From Planctomycetota bacterium (GTDB taxonomy: Bacteria; Planctomycetota; Planctomycetia; Pirellulales; Thermoguttaceae), in assembly GCA_023397045.1 (NCBI GenBank), contig JAEWUR010000349.1:1-9069 (forward strand): 9,069 bases of DNA. Direction: 5' to 3'. Under the pieces are notes generated by a model. The model was not told the DNA's origin and did no database searches. It saw only the letters and a program-made list of their open reading frames with translations. Shown here piece after piece: positions 1 to 6,630 of this stretch. Positions within the stretch are counted from its first letter, which is position 1; each line of letters begins with the position of its first letter. The position numbers and the translations under genes are program-made.

Positions 1-114
1 CAGTACAACTATGCCGAGGCCGCGGCGATCGCCGTCGTCGCACTCACGGCGTCGTTTGCCGTGCTGTTGTTCATCAATATGCTGCAATGGTGGAGCCGGC
101 GCTACGCCGCGTAA
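1..114 (+). CDS. cysT: Sulfate ABC transporter permease CysT, C-terminal fragment
   Basis: This is the last 37 codons of an ORF that enters from the left edge and stops at TAA. It holds a final membrane segment (AIAVVALTASFAVLLFI) followed by a positively charged tail ending in RRYAA. The fragment begins QYNYAEAAAIAVV, which matches the end of ABC permeases, where a periplasmic loop precedes the last helix. CysW downstream has the equivalent [16 protein letters not shown]. Identification as CysT (CysU) rests mainly on position directly upstream of cysW and cysA, because the diagnostic EAA loop is outside the window. It would pair with CysW to form the membrane channel of the importer. The gap to cysW is 97 nt and holds two hairpin repeats. 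Confidence 0.8.
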   Translation, partial: QYNYAEAAAIAVVALTASFAVLLFINMLQWWSRRYAA

Positions 115-141
115 TCGTTTTTTGACAACGTTCGACATCAA

Positions 142-169
142 CGTTTAGCGTCCGCCCACACGACGGACA
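142..169 (+). repeat. GTTTAGCG hairpin repeat, copy 1
   Basis: A 28-bp unit made of CGTTTAGCG followed by a short imperfect hairpin (150-157 against 161-168, loop ACA, two mismatches in eight pairs). It is nearly the same as the unit at 174-201, and the reverse complement of the same design is at 7742-7770. It lies in the cysT-cysW gap in the sense orientation. It may terminate, pause or stabilise the transcript, or be a dispersed REP-like element. Confidence 0.75.
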
Positions 170-173
170 AAAC

Positions 174-201
174 CGTTTAGCGTTCGCCGGCACGGCGGAC
201 A
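174..201 (+). repeat. GTTTAGCG hairpin repeat, copy 2
   Basis: Second 28-bp copy, 4 nt after the first. Here the stem is complete: 182-189 pairs with 193-200 around a GCA loop, with one G-T pair. The unit ends 10 nt before the cysW ATG, where a Shine-Dalgarno sequence would be expected and none is visible. Confidence 0.8.
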
Positions 202-211
202 GAACCCAGCC

Positions 212-1111
212 ATGGCCGGAACCGTCGCCCTAAAAATCAAGAAGACCGCCGCCCGAAAGGCCACGCCGGCCACGACCGAGCCGCGGTGGGTGCGCCTGAC
301 GCTGACGTGCGTCTCGCTGGCGTTCCTTGCGCTGTTCCTGATGGTGCCGTTGCTGGCCGTCTTCGCCCAGGCGCTAAGTCAAGGCTGGGACGTCTATGTC
401 CGTTCGCTCTGCGAGGCCGACGCGCTCTCGGCCATCCGGCTGACGCTGTTGGTCGCGTTGATCGTCGTGCCGGTCAACACGCTCTTCGGCGTCATCGCGT
501 CCTGGGCCATCGCAAAATTCCAATTCGTCGGCAAGAGCCTGCTGATTACCCTGATCGATCTGCCGTATAGCGTCTCGCCGGTCATCTCGGGCATGGTGTT
601 CGTTCTGCTTTTCGGAATGCAGGGTTGGTTCGGGCCGTGGCTCGATGCGCACGGCATTCGGGTCATCTTCACCGTCTCGGGCATCGTGTTGGCCACGCTG
701 TTCGTCACCTTTCCGTTTGTCGCCCGGGAACTGATCCCGTTGATGCAGGCGCAGGGCACCGAGGAGGAGGAAGCGGCGCGAGTGCTGGGAGCCAGCGGCT
801 TGCAGACGTTCTGGCGCGTGACGCTGCCGAATATCAAGTGGGGCCTGCTCTACGGCGTGATCCTCTGCAACGCGCGGACGATGGGCGAGTTCGGCGCCGT
901 CTACGTCGTGTCCGGCCAAATCCGCGGCGAGACGACCACCATGCCCTTGCAGGTCGAAATGCTTTACAACGAGTACAACATTACCGCCGCGTTCGCCGTG
1001 GCGTCGCTCCTGGCCATGTTGGCGATGGTCACGCTGGTGCTGAAATCCGTGCTGCAATGGAAGGCCGCCGAGCAAATTGTGCCCGATGAGCTGGGCTGGA
1101 CGGGGGATTAA
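212..1111 (+). CDS. cysW: Sulfate/thiosulfate ABC transporter permease CysW
   Basis: A 299-residue inner-membrane permease of the size usual for CysW. After a basic N-terminal tail (1-25) come hydrophobic segments at about 29-54, 75-100, 108-136, 150-172, 211-232 and 260-282, giving six membrane helices. The cytoplasmic coupling (EAA) loop is at about 184-213 ([11 protein letters not shown], then [11 protein letters not shown]). It is followed by the CysT/CysW-type stretch [14 protein letters not shown] (222-235). CysW pairs with CysT and is driven by CysA to import sulfate or thiosulfate for cysteine synthesis. It lies between cysT and cysA; its TAA is two bases before the cysA GTG, so translation is probably coupled. 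The ATG at 212 lacks a clear ribosome binding site, but no alternative start retains the first helix. Substrate (sulfate rather than, for example, tungstate) is inferred from family resemblance. Confidence 0.92.
   Translation: MAGTVALKIKKTAARKATPATTEPRWVRLTLTCVSLAFLALFLMVPLLAVFAQALSQGWDVYVRSLCEADALSAIRLTLLVALIVVPVNTLFGVIASWAIAKFQFVGKSLLITLIDLPYSVSPVISGMVFVLLFGMQGWFGPWLDAHGIRVIFTVSGIVLATLFVTFPFVARELIPLMQAQGTEEEEAARVLGASGLQTFWRVTLPNIKWGLLYGVILCNARTMGEFGAVYVVSGQIRGETTTMPLQVEMLYNEYNITAAFAVASLLAMLAMVTLVLKSVLQWKAAEQIVPDELGWTGD
1102..1107 (+). promoter_or_regulatory. Ribosome binding site of cysA
   Basis: GGGGGA lies 6 nt before the GTG at 1114, inside the last codons of cysW. It supports GTG as the cysA start, which is needed because no ATG is nearby. 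Confidence 0.6.
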
Positions 1112-1113
1112 TC

Positions 1114-2184
1114 GTGGGGATTGAAGTCAGAGATATTACGAAAACGTTCGGCACGTTTACCGCCCTGGACAACGTCAGCCTGAGCGTCGCCACCGGCGAA
1201 TTGGTCGCGCTGCTGGGACCCTCGGGATCGGGCAAGACCACGCTGCTGCGGATCATCGCGGGCCTGGAAGAACCGAACCCCGGCAGCGGCGCCATCCTGT
1301 TCCACGACGAAGACGTCGCCGGCCGAAACGTCGGCAGCCGGCAAGTCGGGTTCGTATTCCAGCACTATGCGCTGTTCCGCCACATGACGGTTTTCGAGAA
1401 CGTCGCGTTCGGCCTGCGCGTGCGGCCGCGAATCCATCGGCCGGGCCGAAACCTGGTGAAGTACAAGGTCATGCGCCTGCTCAAACTGGTGCAGTTGGAG
1501 AGCATGGCGCATCGCTATCCGCATCAACTTTCCGGCGGTCAACGACAACGCGTGGCGCTGGCCCGAGCGCTGGCCATCGAGCCGAAGGTCTTGTTATTGG
1601 ACGAGCCGTTCGGCGCGCTCGACGCCCGGGTGCGGCAGGAGTTGCGGCAGTGGCTCCGTCGCTTGCACGACGAAATCCATTTGACCAGCGTGTTCGTCAC
1701 GCACGATCAGGACGAGGCGCTCGAGTTGGCCGATCGCGTGTTGGTGATGAACGAAGGCCGCATCGAGCAGATCGGCACGCCCGACGAGGTCTTTCATCAT
1801 CCCAGCACGGAGTTCGTCGTCAAATTCTTGGGCCAGGTCAATTTCTTCCACGGCCGCTTGGAAGGCGGCAAGGTCCACTTCTCGACGCTTGCCTGGGAGT
1901 CGCCCGAACACGCCGGCACGCCCAATCAGGCGGCCCGAGTGTTCATTCGCCCGCACGAACTCGACGTCGACGTGTCGCCCGACGGCCATCCGTCGTTGGA
2001 AGCGAAAGTAACGCGCATCCACTCGGCCGGTCCGAACGTCCGATTGGAATTGGCGGCCTGTTCGGGCGAGCGGCTCTGCGCCGAATTGACGCAAGAGCGT
2101 TACCGATCGCTCGACATCAAGGCCGGCAGCACCGTCTACGTGACGCCGCGCGACGTGAAAGTCTTTGCCGATCGAACCGCGTGA
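1114..2184 (+). CDS. cysA: Sulfate/thiosulfate ABC transporter ATP-binding protein CysA
   Basis: A 356-residue ATPase subunit starting with GTG. The nucleotide-binding domain (about 3-235) has Walker A GPSGSGKT (35-42), Q-loop Q83, ABC signature LSGGQ (139-143), Walker B VLLLDE with catalytic Glu164, a D-loop (ALD) and H-loop His197. A C-terminal TOBE-like beta domain follows (about 240-352), including FIRPHELDV (277-285), usual in CysA and related importers. The length fits CysA (about 350-365). It hydrolyses ATP on the cytoplasmic face to drive the CysT/CysW channel. It is the last gene of the plus-strand operon, and a hairpin repeat follows 18 nt after its stop. The ATPase class is certain; sulfate specificity comes from the neighbouring CysT/CysW-type permeases. 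No sulfate-binding protein (sbp/cysP) lies downstream; it may be upstream of the window. Confidence 0.95.
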   Translation: MGIEVRDITKTFGTFTALDNVSLSVATGELVALLGPSGSGKTTLLRIIAGLEEPNPGSGAILFHDEDVAGRNVGSRQVGFVFQHYALFRHMTVFENVAFGLRVRPRIHRPGRNLVKYKVMRLLKLVQLESMAHRYPHQLSGGQRQRVALARALAIEPKVLLLDEPFGALDARVRQELRQWLRRLHDEIHLTSVFVTHDQDEALELADRVLVMNEGRIEQIGTPDEVFHHPSTEFVVKFLGQVNFFHGRLEGGKVHFSTLAWESPEHAGTPNQAARVFIRPHELDVDVSPDGHPSLEAKVTRIHSAGPNVRLELAACSGERLCAELTQERYRSLDIKAGSTVYVTPRDVKVFADRTA

Positions 2185-2202
2185 GAATGCTTGTGTGAAG
2201 TC

Positions 2203-2223
2203 CCCTCTCCCGCCGGGAGAGGG
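2203..2223. terminator. Hairpin repeat between convergent genes, probable bidirectional terminator
   Basis: A perfect 9-bp stem, CCCTCTCCC (2203-2211) and GGGAGAGGG (2215-2223), with loop GCC, followed by TTAGGGTGAAGG. It sits between the ends of cysA (plus) and the MBL gene (minus), where a two-way terminator would be expected. It lacks a T-tract on either strand, so intrinsic termination is uncertain. From memory, this hairpin plus GTTAGGGTGA tail is a dispersed repeat in many bacterial genomes, so it may have been recruited here. Confidence 0.65.
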
Positions 2224-2276
2224 TTAGGGTGAAGGCTTCTGCCGCCCTGCAGAAACTCTTCGCAGCAGAGCCGACC

Positions 2277-3017
2277 TCAAAACTTCAACTCCATCCGGTC
2301 TTCTCCCAGAATCGTGTTGGGAAAAATGTCGCGCGCCGTGTCCAGTCCGATCGGATCGTCGGCGATCGACAGCGGATTGAGATGCACGAGCACCAATCGC
2401 TTCACGCCCGCCTGATAGGCCACCTGCGCAACGCGCGTCGTGTTGCTGTGGCCGAGTTTCTTCGCCAGATCGGCCTGGTCGTCGGCATAGTAGCATTCGT
2501 GGACCAAGAGATCGACGCCGCGGATCTTCGACACATAGGACGCATTGGGATCGGCCGTCGTGTCGGTCACATAGGCCATCGAGCGGCCGGGCCAATCGAG
2601 CCGGTAGCCGATCGAACCACCGTGATGTTCCAATGGGAAATGCGTGAGCCGCCCGCCGCCGGGCAGCGCGAAACATTCTTCCAACGGTTTCAGATCGAAC
2701 GGCGGCCGCGTCGGGAACAACGCATCGGAAAACAAGTGCTTGTCGACCGCCGCCAACTTCTCCGGCAGCGCGTGCAGCGTGATGCGACGCAGCGGATGCA
2801 CCCGCGTGACGCTGAACAGAAACGTCAATCCGACGACGTGATCCAGATGTGCGTGCGTCAAGAAAATGTCCAACTCCGGCGTCTTCAGATACTCCCCCGC
2901 GCGATAGACCGCCGTTCCGGCGTCCAGCATCACGCCGCAATCCGGCAACAGCAGACACGGCGTCTCCCGCCTGTCGTTCGGATGATAACCGGTCGTGCCG
3001 AGCAGTAGGAGTTGCAT
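2277..3017 (-). CDS. RNase Z-like metallo-beta-lactamase-fold hydrolase
   Basis: A 246-residue cytoplasmic enzyme of the metallo-beta-lactamase superfamily, starting at MQLLLLGTTG. The di-metal site is visible: THAHLDH (His55, His57, Asp59, His60), then His131 (LEHHGG), Asp152 (VTDTTAD) and His212 (VHLNP). The segments LLVHECYYAD (170-179) and GHSNTTRVAQVA (189-200) resemble the HEAT-like and HST motifs of RNase Z. However, only about 20 residues separate His131 from Asp152. Bacterial RNase Z normally carries the tRNA-gripping exosite arm in that interval, so the arm appears to be missing and the protein is short for RNase Z (about 300). It is probably a phosphodiesterase or related hydrolase whose substrate is not evident. 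The frame stays open upstream through the heptanucleotide tract up to 3149, but that part is repeat-derived. No Shine-Dalgarno is visible; the repeat tract reaches to within 5 nt of the ATG. It is convergent with cysA and downstream of nfeD. Confidence 0.85.
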   Translation of the reverse strand: MQLLLLGTTGYHPNDRRETPCLLLPDCGVMLDAGTAVYRAGEYLKTPELDIFLTHAHLDHVVGLTFLFSVTRVHPLRRITLHALPEKLAAVDKHLFSDALFPTRPPFDLKPLEECFALPGGGRLTHFPLEHHGGSIGYRLDWPGRSMAYVTDTTADPNASYVSKIRGVDLLVHECYYADDQADLAKKLGHSNTTRVAQVAYQAGVKRLVLVHLNPLSIADDPIGLDTARDIFPNTILGEDRMELKF

Positions 3018-3021
3018 GGGA

Positions 3022-3070
3022 GTGGATGGCGAATGGTGAATGGTGGATGGTGAAAGATGAATGGTGAGGA
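3022..3070 (+). repeat. Heptanucleotide tract A (GTGAATG type) before the MBL start
   Basis: Seven consecutive 7-bp units close to GTGRATG: GTGGATG, GCGAATG, GTGAATG, GTGGATG, GTGAAAG, ATGAATG, GTGAGGA. It is the reverse complement of the family at 3127-3168, with 22 bp of perfect complementarity (3033-3054 against 3135-3156). On the coding strand it occupies the leader of the MBL gene up to 4 bases before the ATG. Confidence 0.85.
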
Positions 3071-3126
3071 ATTGCGAAGTCGGCGAGGATATTGAAAGGA
3101 ATACTACACGGATCGTGGTGTCTCCA

Positions 3127-3168
3127 ATCCTCCATTCACCATCCACCATTCACCATCCACTACCCACT
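3127..3168 (-). repeat. Heptanucleotide tract B (ATYCACC type) at the nfeD stop
   Basis: Six 7-bp units on the plus strand: ATCCTCC, ATTCACC, ATCCACC, ATTCACC, ATCCACT, ACCCACT. The nfeD TAG (plus-strand CTA, 3160-3162) lies inside the last two units. With tract A it forms a large inverted repeat around a 56-nt spacer (3071-3126). I found only a weak promoter-like TAGTAT in that spacer. Confidence 0.85.
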
Positions 3169-5373
3169 AACTTCCCGGACCAAAACACGGTTGCCGTGGA
3201 CTTCGACGACTTCAACCCGCGTGCCCCGCTCGATCACCTCGCCGTCGGCCATGACGTCGACCAGCATGTCGTCGAATCGGGCTTTGCCGCCGGGCGTCAG
3301 TTGCGTGGTGGTCGTGCCAAGGCGGCCGACCAGCTCGTCTCGACGCGCCAGCGACTCGCGGCGGCTTAGTTCCCGGGCTTCCTCGCCCGCCGGCGGCTCA
3401 AGCATCATCCGTCCAAACAGCGGAGCGTGCGGCAACCACTTCCGCAAGACGACCGCCACGACGATGATGCCAACGCCCGCGGCCGCGATGCTCAACAACG
3501 ATCGCGTTAACTGATCGAATTGGTACTCGTTGCGCGGCCAGAGAAACGTCTGACTGGCCAGCACCAGCGAGGCCAGCACCAACGCGCCGCCGCCTAGCCC
3601 AAAGATGCCGAAACCTGGAATGACGAACACTTCCAGCAGCAGAAACGCCATGCCGGCCACGAACAGCGAGATCGAAAGCCAATCGGCCGTGCCGCCGAGG
3701 TATCGGCTCCAGAAGAACAGCAGAAAGCAGACCGCGGCGACGAATCCGCCGATGCCCAGACCCGGCGCATGCAGCTCGATGTAGAGCGCCGCGCCGCCGA
3801 TCACGAGCAACAACACCGCGACGCCGGGCGACGCCAGCGCGTGGATCAGGAAATCGGCCCAGCCGGGCTCGACCAGTTCGGCGTCTTCGAGGCCGTATTG
3901 TTGTTTGAACTCGGCGAAACTATCGACGCAGGCGCTGGCCAGCCGATAGGTCTCGGCCTCGGCGCCAAGCAATTTCAGCGGCGTGCCCGGCGTGGTGACC
4001 AGCGCGCCGCGCTCCCATTGCTTTGGATCCAATTGTTCGGCCAATTCGGCCTCGCAGAAGTATTCGACGTCGCGAGCATCGCCCTGCCGCGTGAACCGGT
4101 AGACCTCCAAACTTGGATCGATCATCGCGGTGGGCAGCGACCACGATCGGCCCTTGCGCGGGGCGAGCGCTTTGCGGATCGTCTCGCCGGCCGATGCGAT
4201 CTCGTCGGCTGACGGCTGCTCGGCGCCCGATCCGCCGAGGACCGCTGCCGGGGCCATGACCAACTGGTCGCACATCAGCGCGATGACGGCCGCATCGGCG
4301 CGGGCTTCATGCGGCACATAGGCCACGGTCCGCACGCGGCTCGGATCGAGTTGGAACGCCACGAAATCGGCCAGACGCAACGAATCGCTCATCGAACCGC
4401 CGGGACTCTCGATCCAAAGGCAGATGAAGTTGGCGCCGTGGTCTTTCACCTGTTTCTCGATCATTCGCTGCGCCTGATCGACCGAATCGGCGCGGATCGG
4501 ACCTTTCAGATCGACGCGGACGGCCCGCCATCCGTTTTCGAGCGAAGGATCTTCGACGACCGAACCCGGCGGCATGTCGAGAGCCTTGGCCAGCGAGCGC
4601 GGATCGTCGGCCAGATAGCTGACCATGCCGAGCCGCCGCGATTCCACTCCGGTGAACTCGCCGGGCTCGCCGCCGCGCTTCACGACGACCGGTTCCTTCG
4701 TCGCGTGTTGCTCCTTGAGCTTCGCCAGCCCCTCGGCCGTGACGAACTCCGAGCCGACCTCCGTCTCGACCTGAAACACTTCCATCGACGGATCGAGCAT
4801 GGCCAGCGCCAACGCGGTCGGCACGGTTCGCCGCCGGTTGGCGATCTCGGCATACGCGCTGCGCAACGTCGGCGTGATCGTCTTTTCGTCGATGCCGGCC
4901 TCGCCGATCGTGGCGTCTTTCGCCATCACGATCTCCTGACAGGCCAAGGCCACCAGGACGGCGTTTCCCTGGATCGATCGCGGGATGTACGCCACGGTCC
5001 GCACCGCGCTCAGCTCATCGCTCGATAGGAAGTCGGCCAGATCGTGGGCCGCGCCGAATTCGCTGCCGCGTCCGAAGTTCTTCTGGCCCTTCGGCACGTC
5101 GAACTCGAACACCAGCGTCAGCCGCGAGTTCTCTCGCTTGGCCTGATCGATTGCGCGGTGGACGATCCGCCGCGTCCGCTCGTAAGTCTGCCCGTTGATC
5201 GGCAAGCCGATGTGAACGAAACGTCCGATCTGCGCGGTCGGCTTCGGCTTGTCTTCGGCCCGGCCGAGAGTCGGCATTAAGAACGCGAGACCGAAAAACA
5301 AGATCGCAAGAACGGCTGCCGCCTGCGACGAGCGAACGAAACGGCGGCATGGCATCGGCATTGTCGAGAACAT
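3160..5373 (-). CDS. nfeD: NfeD-family membrane protein with two ClpP/SppA-like domains
   Basis: A 737-residue membrane protein of the NfeD / 'membrane-bound serine protease, ClpP class' family. A signal sequence (hydrophobic 18-36, possible cleavage after GRA at 39) is followed by two ClpP-like domains at about 48-265 and 284-490. Membrane helices lie at about 510-531, 540-556, 565-585, 590-608 and 625-643. The C-terminal NfeD OB-fold is at about 680-735 (LVGRLG, LTPGG, GEVIERGTRVEVVEV). The second domain keeps IESPGG (321-326); the first lacks this motif. Compared from memory with archaeal NfeD protease 1510-N, the catalytic Ser position falls in IQGNAVLVA (134-142) in the first domain and in ARADAAVIA (357-365) in the second. 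Neither has Ser, so both may be inactive. NfeD partners of stomatins act in membrane quality control, but no stomatin gene is adjacent. The start at 5373 is set by AGGGGAGG 7 nt upstream and a strong promoter; a longer frame to 5754 crosses promoter and repeats. Confidence 0.85.
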   Translation of the reverse strand: MFSTMPMPCRRFVRSSQAAAVLAILFFGLAFLMPTLGRAEDKPKPTAQIGRFVHIGLPINGQTYERTRRIVHRAIDQAKRENSRLTLVFEFDVPKGQKNFGRGSEFGAAHDLADFLSSDELSAVRTVAYIPRSIQGNAVLVALACQEIVMAKDATIGEAGIDEKTITPTLRSAYAEIANRRRTVPTALALAMLDPSMEVFQVETEVGSEFVTAEGLAKLKEQHATKEPVVVKRGGEPGEFTGVESRRLGMVSYLADDPRSLAKALDMPPGSVVEDPSLENGWRAVRVDLKGPIRADSVDQAQRMIEKQVKDHGANFICLWIESPGGSMSDSLRLADFVAFQLDPSRVRTVAYVPHEARADAAVIALMCDQLVMAPAAVLGGSGAEQPSADEIASAGETIRKALAPRKGRSWSLPTAMIDPSLEVYRFTRQGDARDVEYFCEAELAEQLDPKQWERGALVTTPGTPLKLLGAEAETYRLASACVDSFAEFKQQYGLEDAELVEPGWADFLIHALASPGVAVLLLVIGGAALYIELHAPGLGIGGFVAAVCFLLFFWSRYLGGTADWLSISLFVAGMAFLLLEVFVIPGFGIFGLGGGALVLASLVLASQTFLWPRNEYQFDQLTRSLLSIAAAGVGIIVVAVVLRKWLPHAPLFGRMMLEPPAGEEARELSRRESLARRDELVGRLGTTTTQLTPGGKARFDDMLVDVMADGEVIERGTRVEVVEVHGNRVLVREVSG

Positions 5374-5380
5374 GGGACGA

Positions 5381-5388
5381 CCTCCCCT
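5381..5388 (-). promoter_or_regulatory. Strong Shine-Dalgarno of nfeD
   Basis: AGGGGAGG on the minus strand, 7 nt before the ATG at 5373. It decides the start codon and excludes the long N-terminal extension of the open frame. Confidence 0.85.
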
Positions 5389-5395
5389 ATCTCTG

Positions 5396-5423
5396 ATTAT
5401 AGACTTGCTTTTCGCGTCGTCAA
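5396..5423 (-). promoter_or_regulatory. Sigma70-type promoter of nfeD
   Basis: On the minus strand TTGACG (5423-5418) and a perfect TATAAT (5401-5396) are separated by 16 bp. The transcript would start near 5389, giving a leader of about 16 nt that begins at the Shine-Dalgarno. This is the strongest promoter match in the window and makes nfeD independent of the genes upstream. Confidence 0.8.
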
Positions 5424-5471
5424 TTCGGAGGGGGAGTAGATCGCCGTATTGGGTGCCACAGGCCCGGTTTG

Positions 5472-5497
5472 TGCCCGAATCCGTCCAAATTCGGGCA
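5472..5497. promoter_or_regulatory. 9-bp inverted repeat upstream of the nfeD promoter
   Basis: Perfect arms TGCCCGAAT (5472-5480) and ATTCGGGCA (5489-5497), with 8 bp between them. It is about 50 bp upstream of the nfeD -35 box. The spacing is consistent with an activator site. It could also be a terminator hairpin for the transcript arriving from the LolA-like gene, but no T-tract follows. Function is inferred only. Confidence 0.4.
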
Positions 5498-5530
5498 ATC
5501 GCAGAGCCGGCGGCACGTTTTCCGTCCAAG

Positions 5531-5552
5531 CTATCGCGGCTGACCTTCGCCG
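5531..5552. repeat. 22-bp direct repeat, copy 1
   Basis: Identical over 22 bp to 5690-5711 and divergent immediately outside on both sides. The two copies bracket the CACTGGC hairpin cluster. Confidence 0.85.
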
Positions 5553-5557
5553 TGTGC

Positions 5558-5682
5558 CACTGGCTATGCCAGTGCCCAATCGGTGCAAGTTCCAGCACTG
5601 GCCGAGCCAGTGCCACACAACGAGCCAGTGCCACACACCCGTCAAATCGCCATTCTCGCTGCTGGACAGCAGTGCCACACAC
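5558..5682. repeat. Cluster of CACTGGC/GCCAGTG hairpin repeats
   Basis: Three compact hairpins: CACTGGC-TAT-GCCAGTG (5558-5574), GCACTGGC-CGA-GCCAGTGC (5595-5613) and CTGCTG-GA-CAGCAG (5659-5672). The 17-nt unit CGAGCCAGTGCCACACA occurs twice in tandem (5603-5619, 5621-5637), and its GTGCCACACA end recurs at 5673-5682. The cluster lies downstream of the LolA-like gene, where it could act as a terminator or protect the RNA 3' end; it may also be a REP-like dispersed element. Confidence 0.75.
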
Positions 5683-5689
5683 GCCGGCA

Positions 5690-5711
5690 CTATCGCGGCT
5701 GACCTTCGCCG
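5690..5711. repeat. 22-bp direct repeat, copy 2, overlapping a gene end
   Basis: Exact second copy of 5531-5552. On the minus strand it encodes the last residues GEGQPR and the TAG of the LolA-like gene, so the end of that protein appears to be repeat-derived. Confidence 0.85.
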
Positions 5712-6622
5712 GGCACGCGGCTGGCCTGTGCCGGTGCGGGCGGTTCCTCGACAATCCTCTGCCAGCCCATCGGCGTGTAGGCGCGGAACGGATCGCCCTT
5801 GAACAACCGCAACGGGTCGTTGACCACGATGTCGTAAAACTGATAGACCATATAGTCGGTCTCGTTCGGTTGGATCAATTTCAACGCGAACGGCGACATG
5901 CCCTGCGTAGCGATGATGAACTGTGCGTGATGAAAATTGGCCGCATCATGCTGAAAGCGAGGATAGGCCTCGAGCCAGATCTGATCTTTCACGTCGGCCG
6001 GCGTGACGATGCGAAGGAAGTACCGCTCCTTAAGCCTTTGGGCCTCGGCGCCGAACAGGAACGGCAGCGGCGTGTTGGCAATTGCCTTGCCCTGTAGCTC
6101 CGGCGGCAGCTTGTGCTCGATCAACTGCTTCTTCGTGTGGCTGAACTCGAAGATCGATTTCCCGTCGGAGATCCAATGCTCGGCCCGGGCTTCTTCGATC
6201 GGAACGGTCTGGCCGTTCCGTTCGGTCTTTTCCGCGCGGAACATTCCGCGGTCGGGCGATTCGTATTTAATCACGCCGGTGTCGATGAACATCGGATGGT
6301 CCGCGGTGCCGTTGACCTTGTCGTAGACCCAACGTTTGAATTGACAATCGAACGTCTTGATCGTGTTATTGTGCTCTTCCCATTGCTTCAGCACGCGATC
6401 GACGTGGGCTTGCTCTTGCGGAGTCAATTGGAAGGGTGCCCGGGGTGCTTGCGGCGGTTGTTGCGAGCGTTGGACGAGTTGCGGCACGTTTGGCTGCACC
6501 GGCTGATCCGGCTGCAACGCGCCGCCCGCTTCGGGCGCTCGCAAAGGTTGTGACTGAGCCGATGCGAAGGCCGTTGCGAACGTCACGGCGAGCAACGCGA
6601 CTATGATCGTGCGAATATTCAT
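5690..6622 (-). CDS. Secreted LolA-like protein of a planctomycete family (TIGR03009-like)
   Basis: A 310-residue exported protein. The signal peptide has a hydrophobic core (about 5-20) and likely cleavage after ASA (20-22). A Pro/Gln-rich linker runs to about 66, then a globular domain to about 290 begins LTPQEQAHVDRVLKQWEEH. The layout (WEEHNNTIKTFDCQFKR, GVIKYESPDRGMFRAE, WISDGKSIFEFSHTKKQL) resembles LolA/LolB-type outer-membrane lipoprotein carriers, where an amphipathic N-terminal helix precedes beta strands. It also resembles the planctomycete-specific family I recall as TIGR03009; this is from memory, not a search. A role in binding lipid or lipoprotein in the periplasm is a structural inference. 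It lies 36 nt downstream of a lipoprotein gene with no promoter of its own, so the two are probably co-transcribed. The start is supported by AGGAG 7 nt upstream. The C-terminal tail (about 293-310) is low-complexity and ends inside a dispersed repeat. Confidence 0.85.
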   Translation of the reverse strand: MNIRTIIVALLAVTFATAFASAQSQPLRAPEAGGALQPDQPVQPNVPQLVQRSQQPPQAPRAPFQLTPQEQAHVDRVLKQWEEHNNTIKTFDCQFKRWVYDKVNGTADHPMFIDTGVIKYESPDRGMFRAEKTERNGQTVPIEEARAEHWISDGKSIFEFSHTKKQLIEHKLPPELQGKAIANTPLPFLFGAEAQRLKERYFLRIVTPADVKDQIWLEAYPRFQHDAANFHHAQFIIATQGMSPFALKLIQPNETDYMVYQFYDIVVNDPLRLFKGDPFRAYTPMGWQRIVEEPPAPAQASRVPGEGQPR

Positions 6623-6630
6623 CGGTAGAC

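Larger units (their letters stand above)
5374..5689. other. 316-bp gene-free region: promoter, inverted repeat, hairpin cluster
   Basis: Between the nfeD start and the end of the LolA-like gene, this stretch holds the nfeD promoter and ribosome site, a 9-bp inverted repeat (5472-5497), one copy of a 22-bp direct repeat (5531-5552) and a cluster of CACTGGC/GCCAGTG hairpins (5558-5682). I see no gene: the frames crossing it are extensions of nfeD or shadows built from repeat sequence. Confidence 0.75.

Noticed and set aside
374..1075. Minus-strand frame opposite cysW
   Set aside because: High-GC antisense shadow of a gene with convincing permease motifs.
2229..3008. Long plus-strand frame opposite the MBL gene
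   Set aside because: Arginine-rich shadow of the minus-strand gene with clear metal-binding motifs; no ribosome site or recognisable domain.
3071..3126. Promoter for the MBL gene between the heptad tracts
   Set aside because: Only a weak TTGGAG-15-TAGTAT match on the minus strand; not enough to call.
3018..3149. N-terminal extension of the MBL protein by 44 residues
   Set aside because: The extra residues are translated heptads (repeated HHSPST-like text); MBL-fold proteins start at the MQLLLLGTTG strand.
5558..5682. CRISPR array
   Set aside because: Units are unevenly spaced short hairpins without uniform spacers, and no cas genes are present.
5374..5754. N-terminal extension of the nfeD frame by 127 residues
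   Set aside because: It crosses the nfeD promoter, the Shine-Dalgarno and the CACTGGC repeats, and precedes a good signal peptide.
5249..6097. Plus-strand frame spanning the nfeD promoter and the LolA-like gene
   Set aside because: Composition is an antisense shadow; it runs through intergenic repeats and overlaps supported genes.
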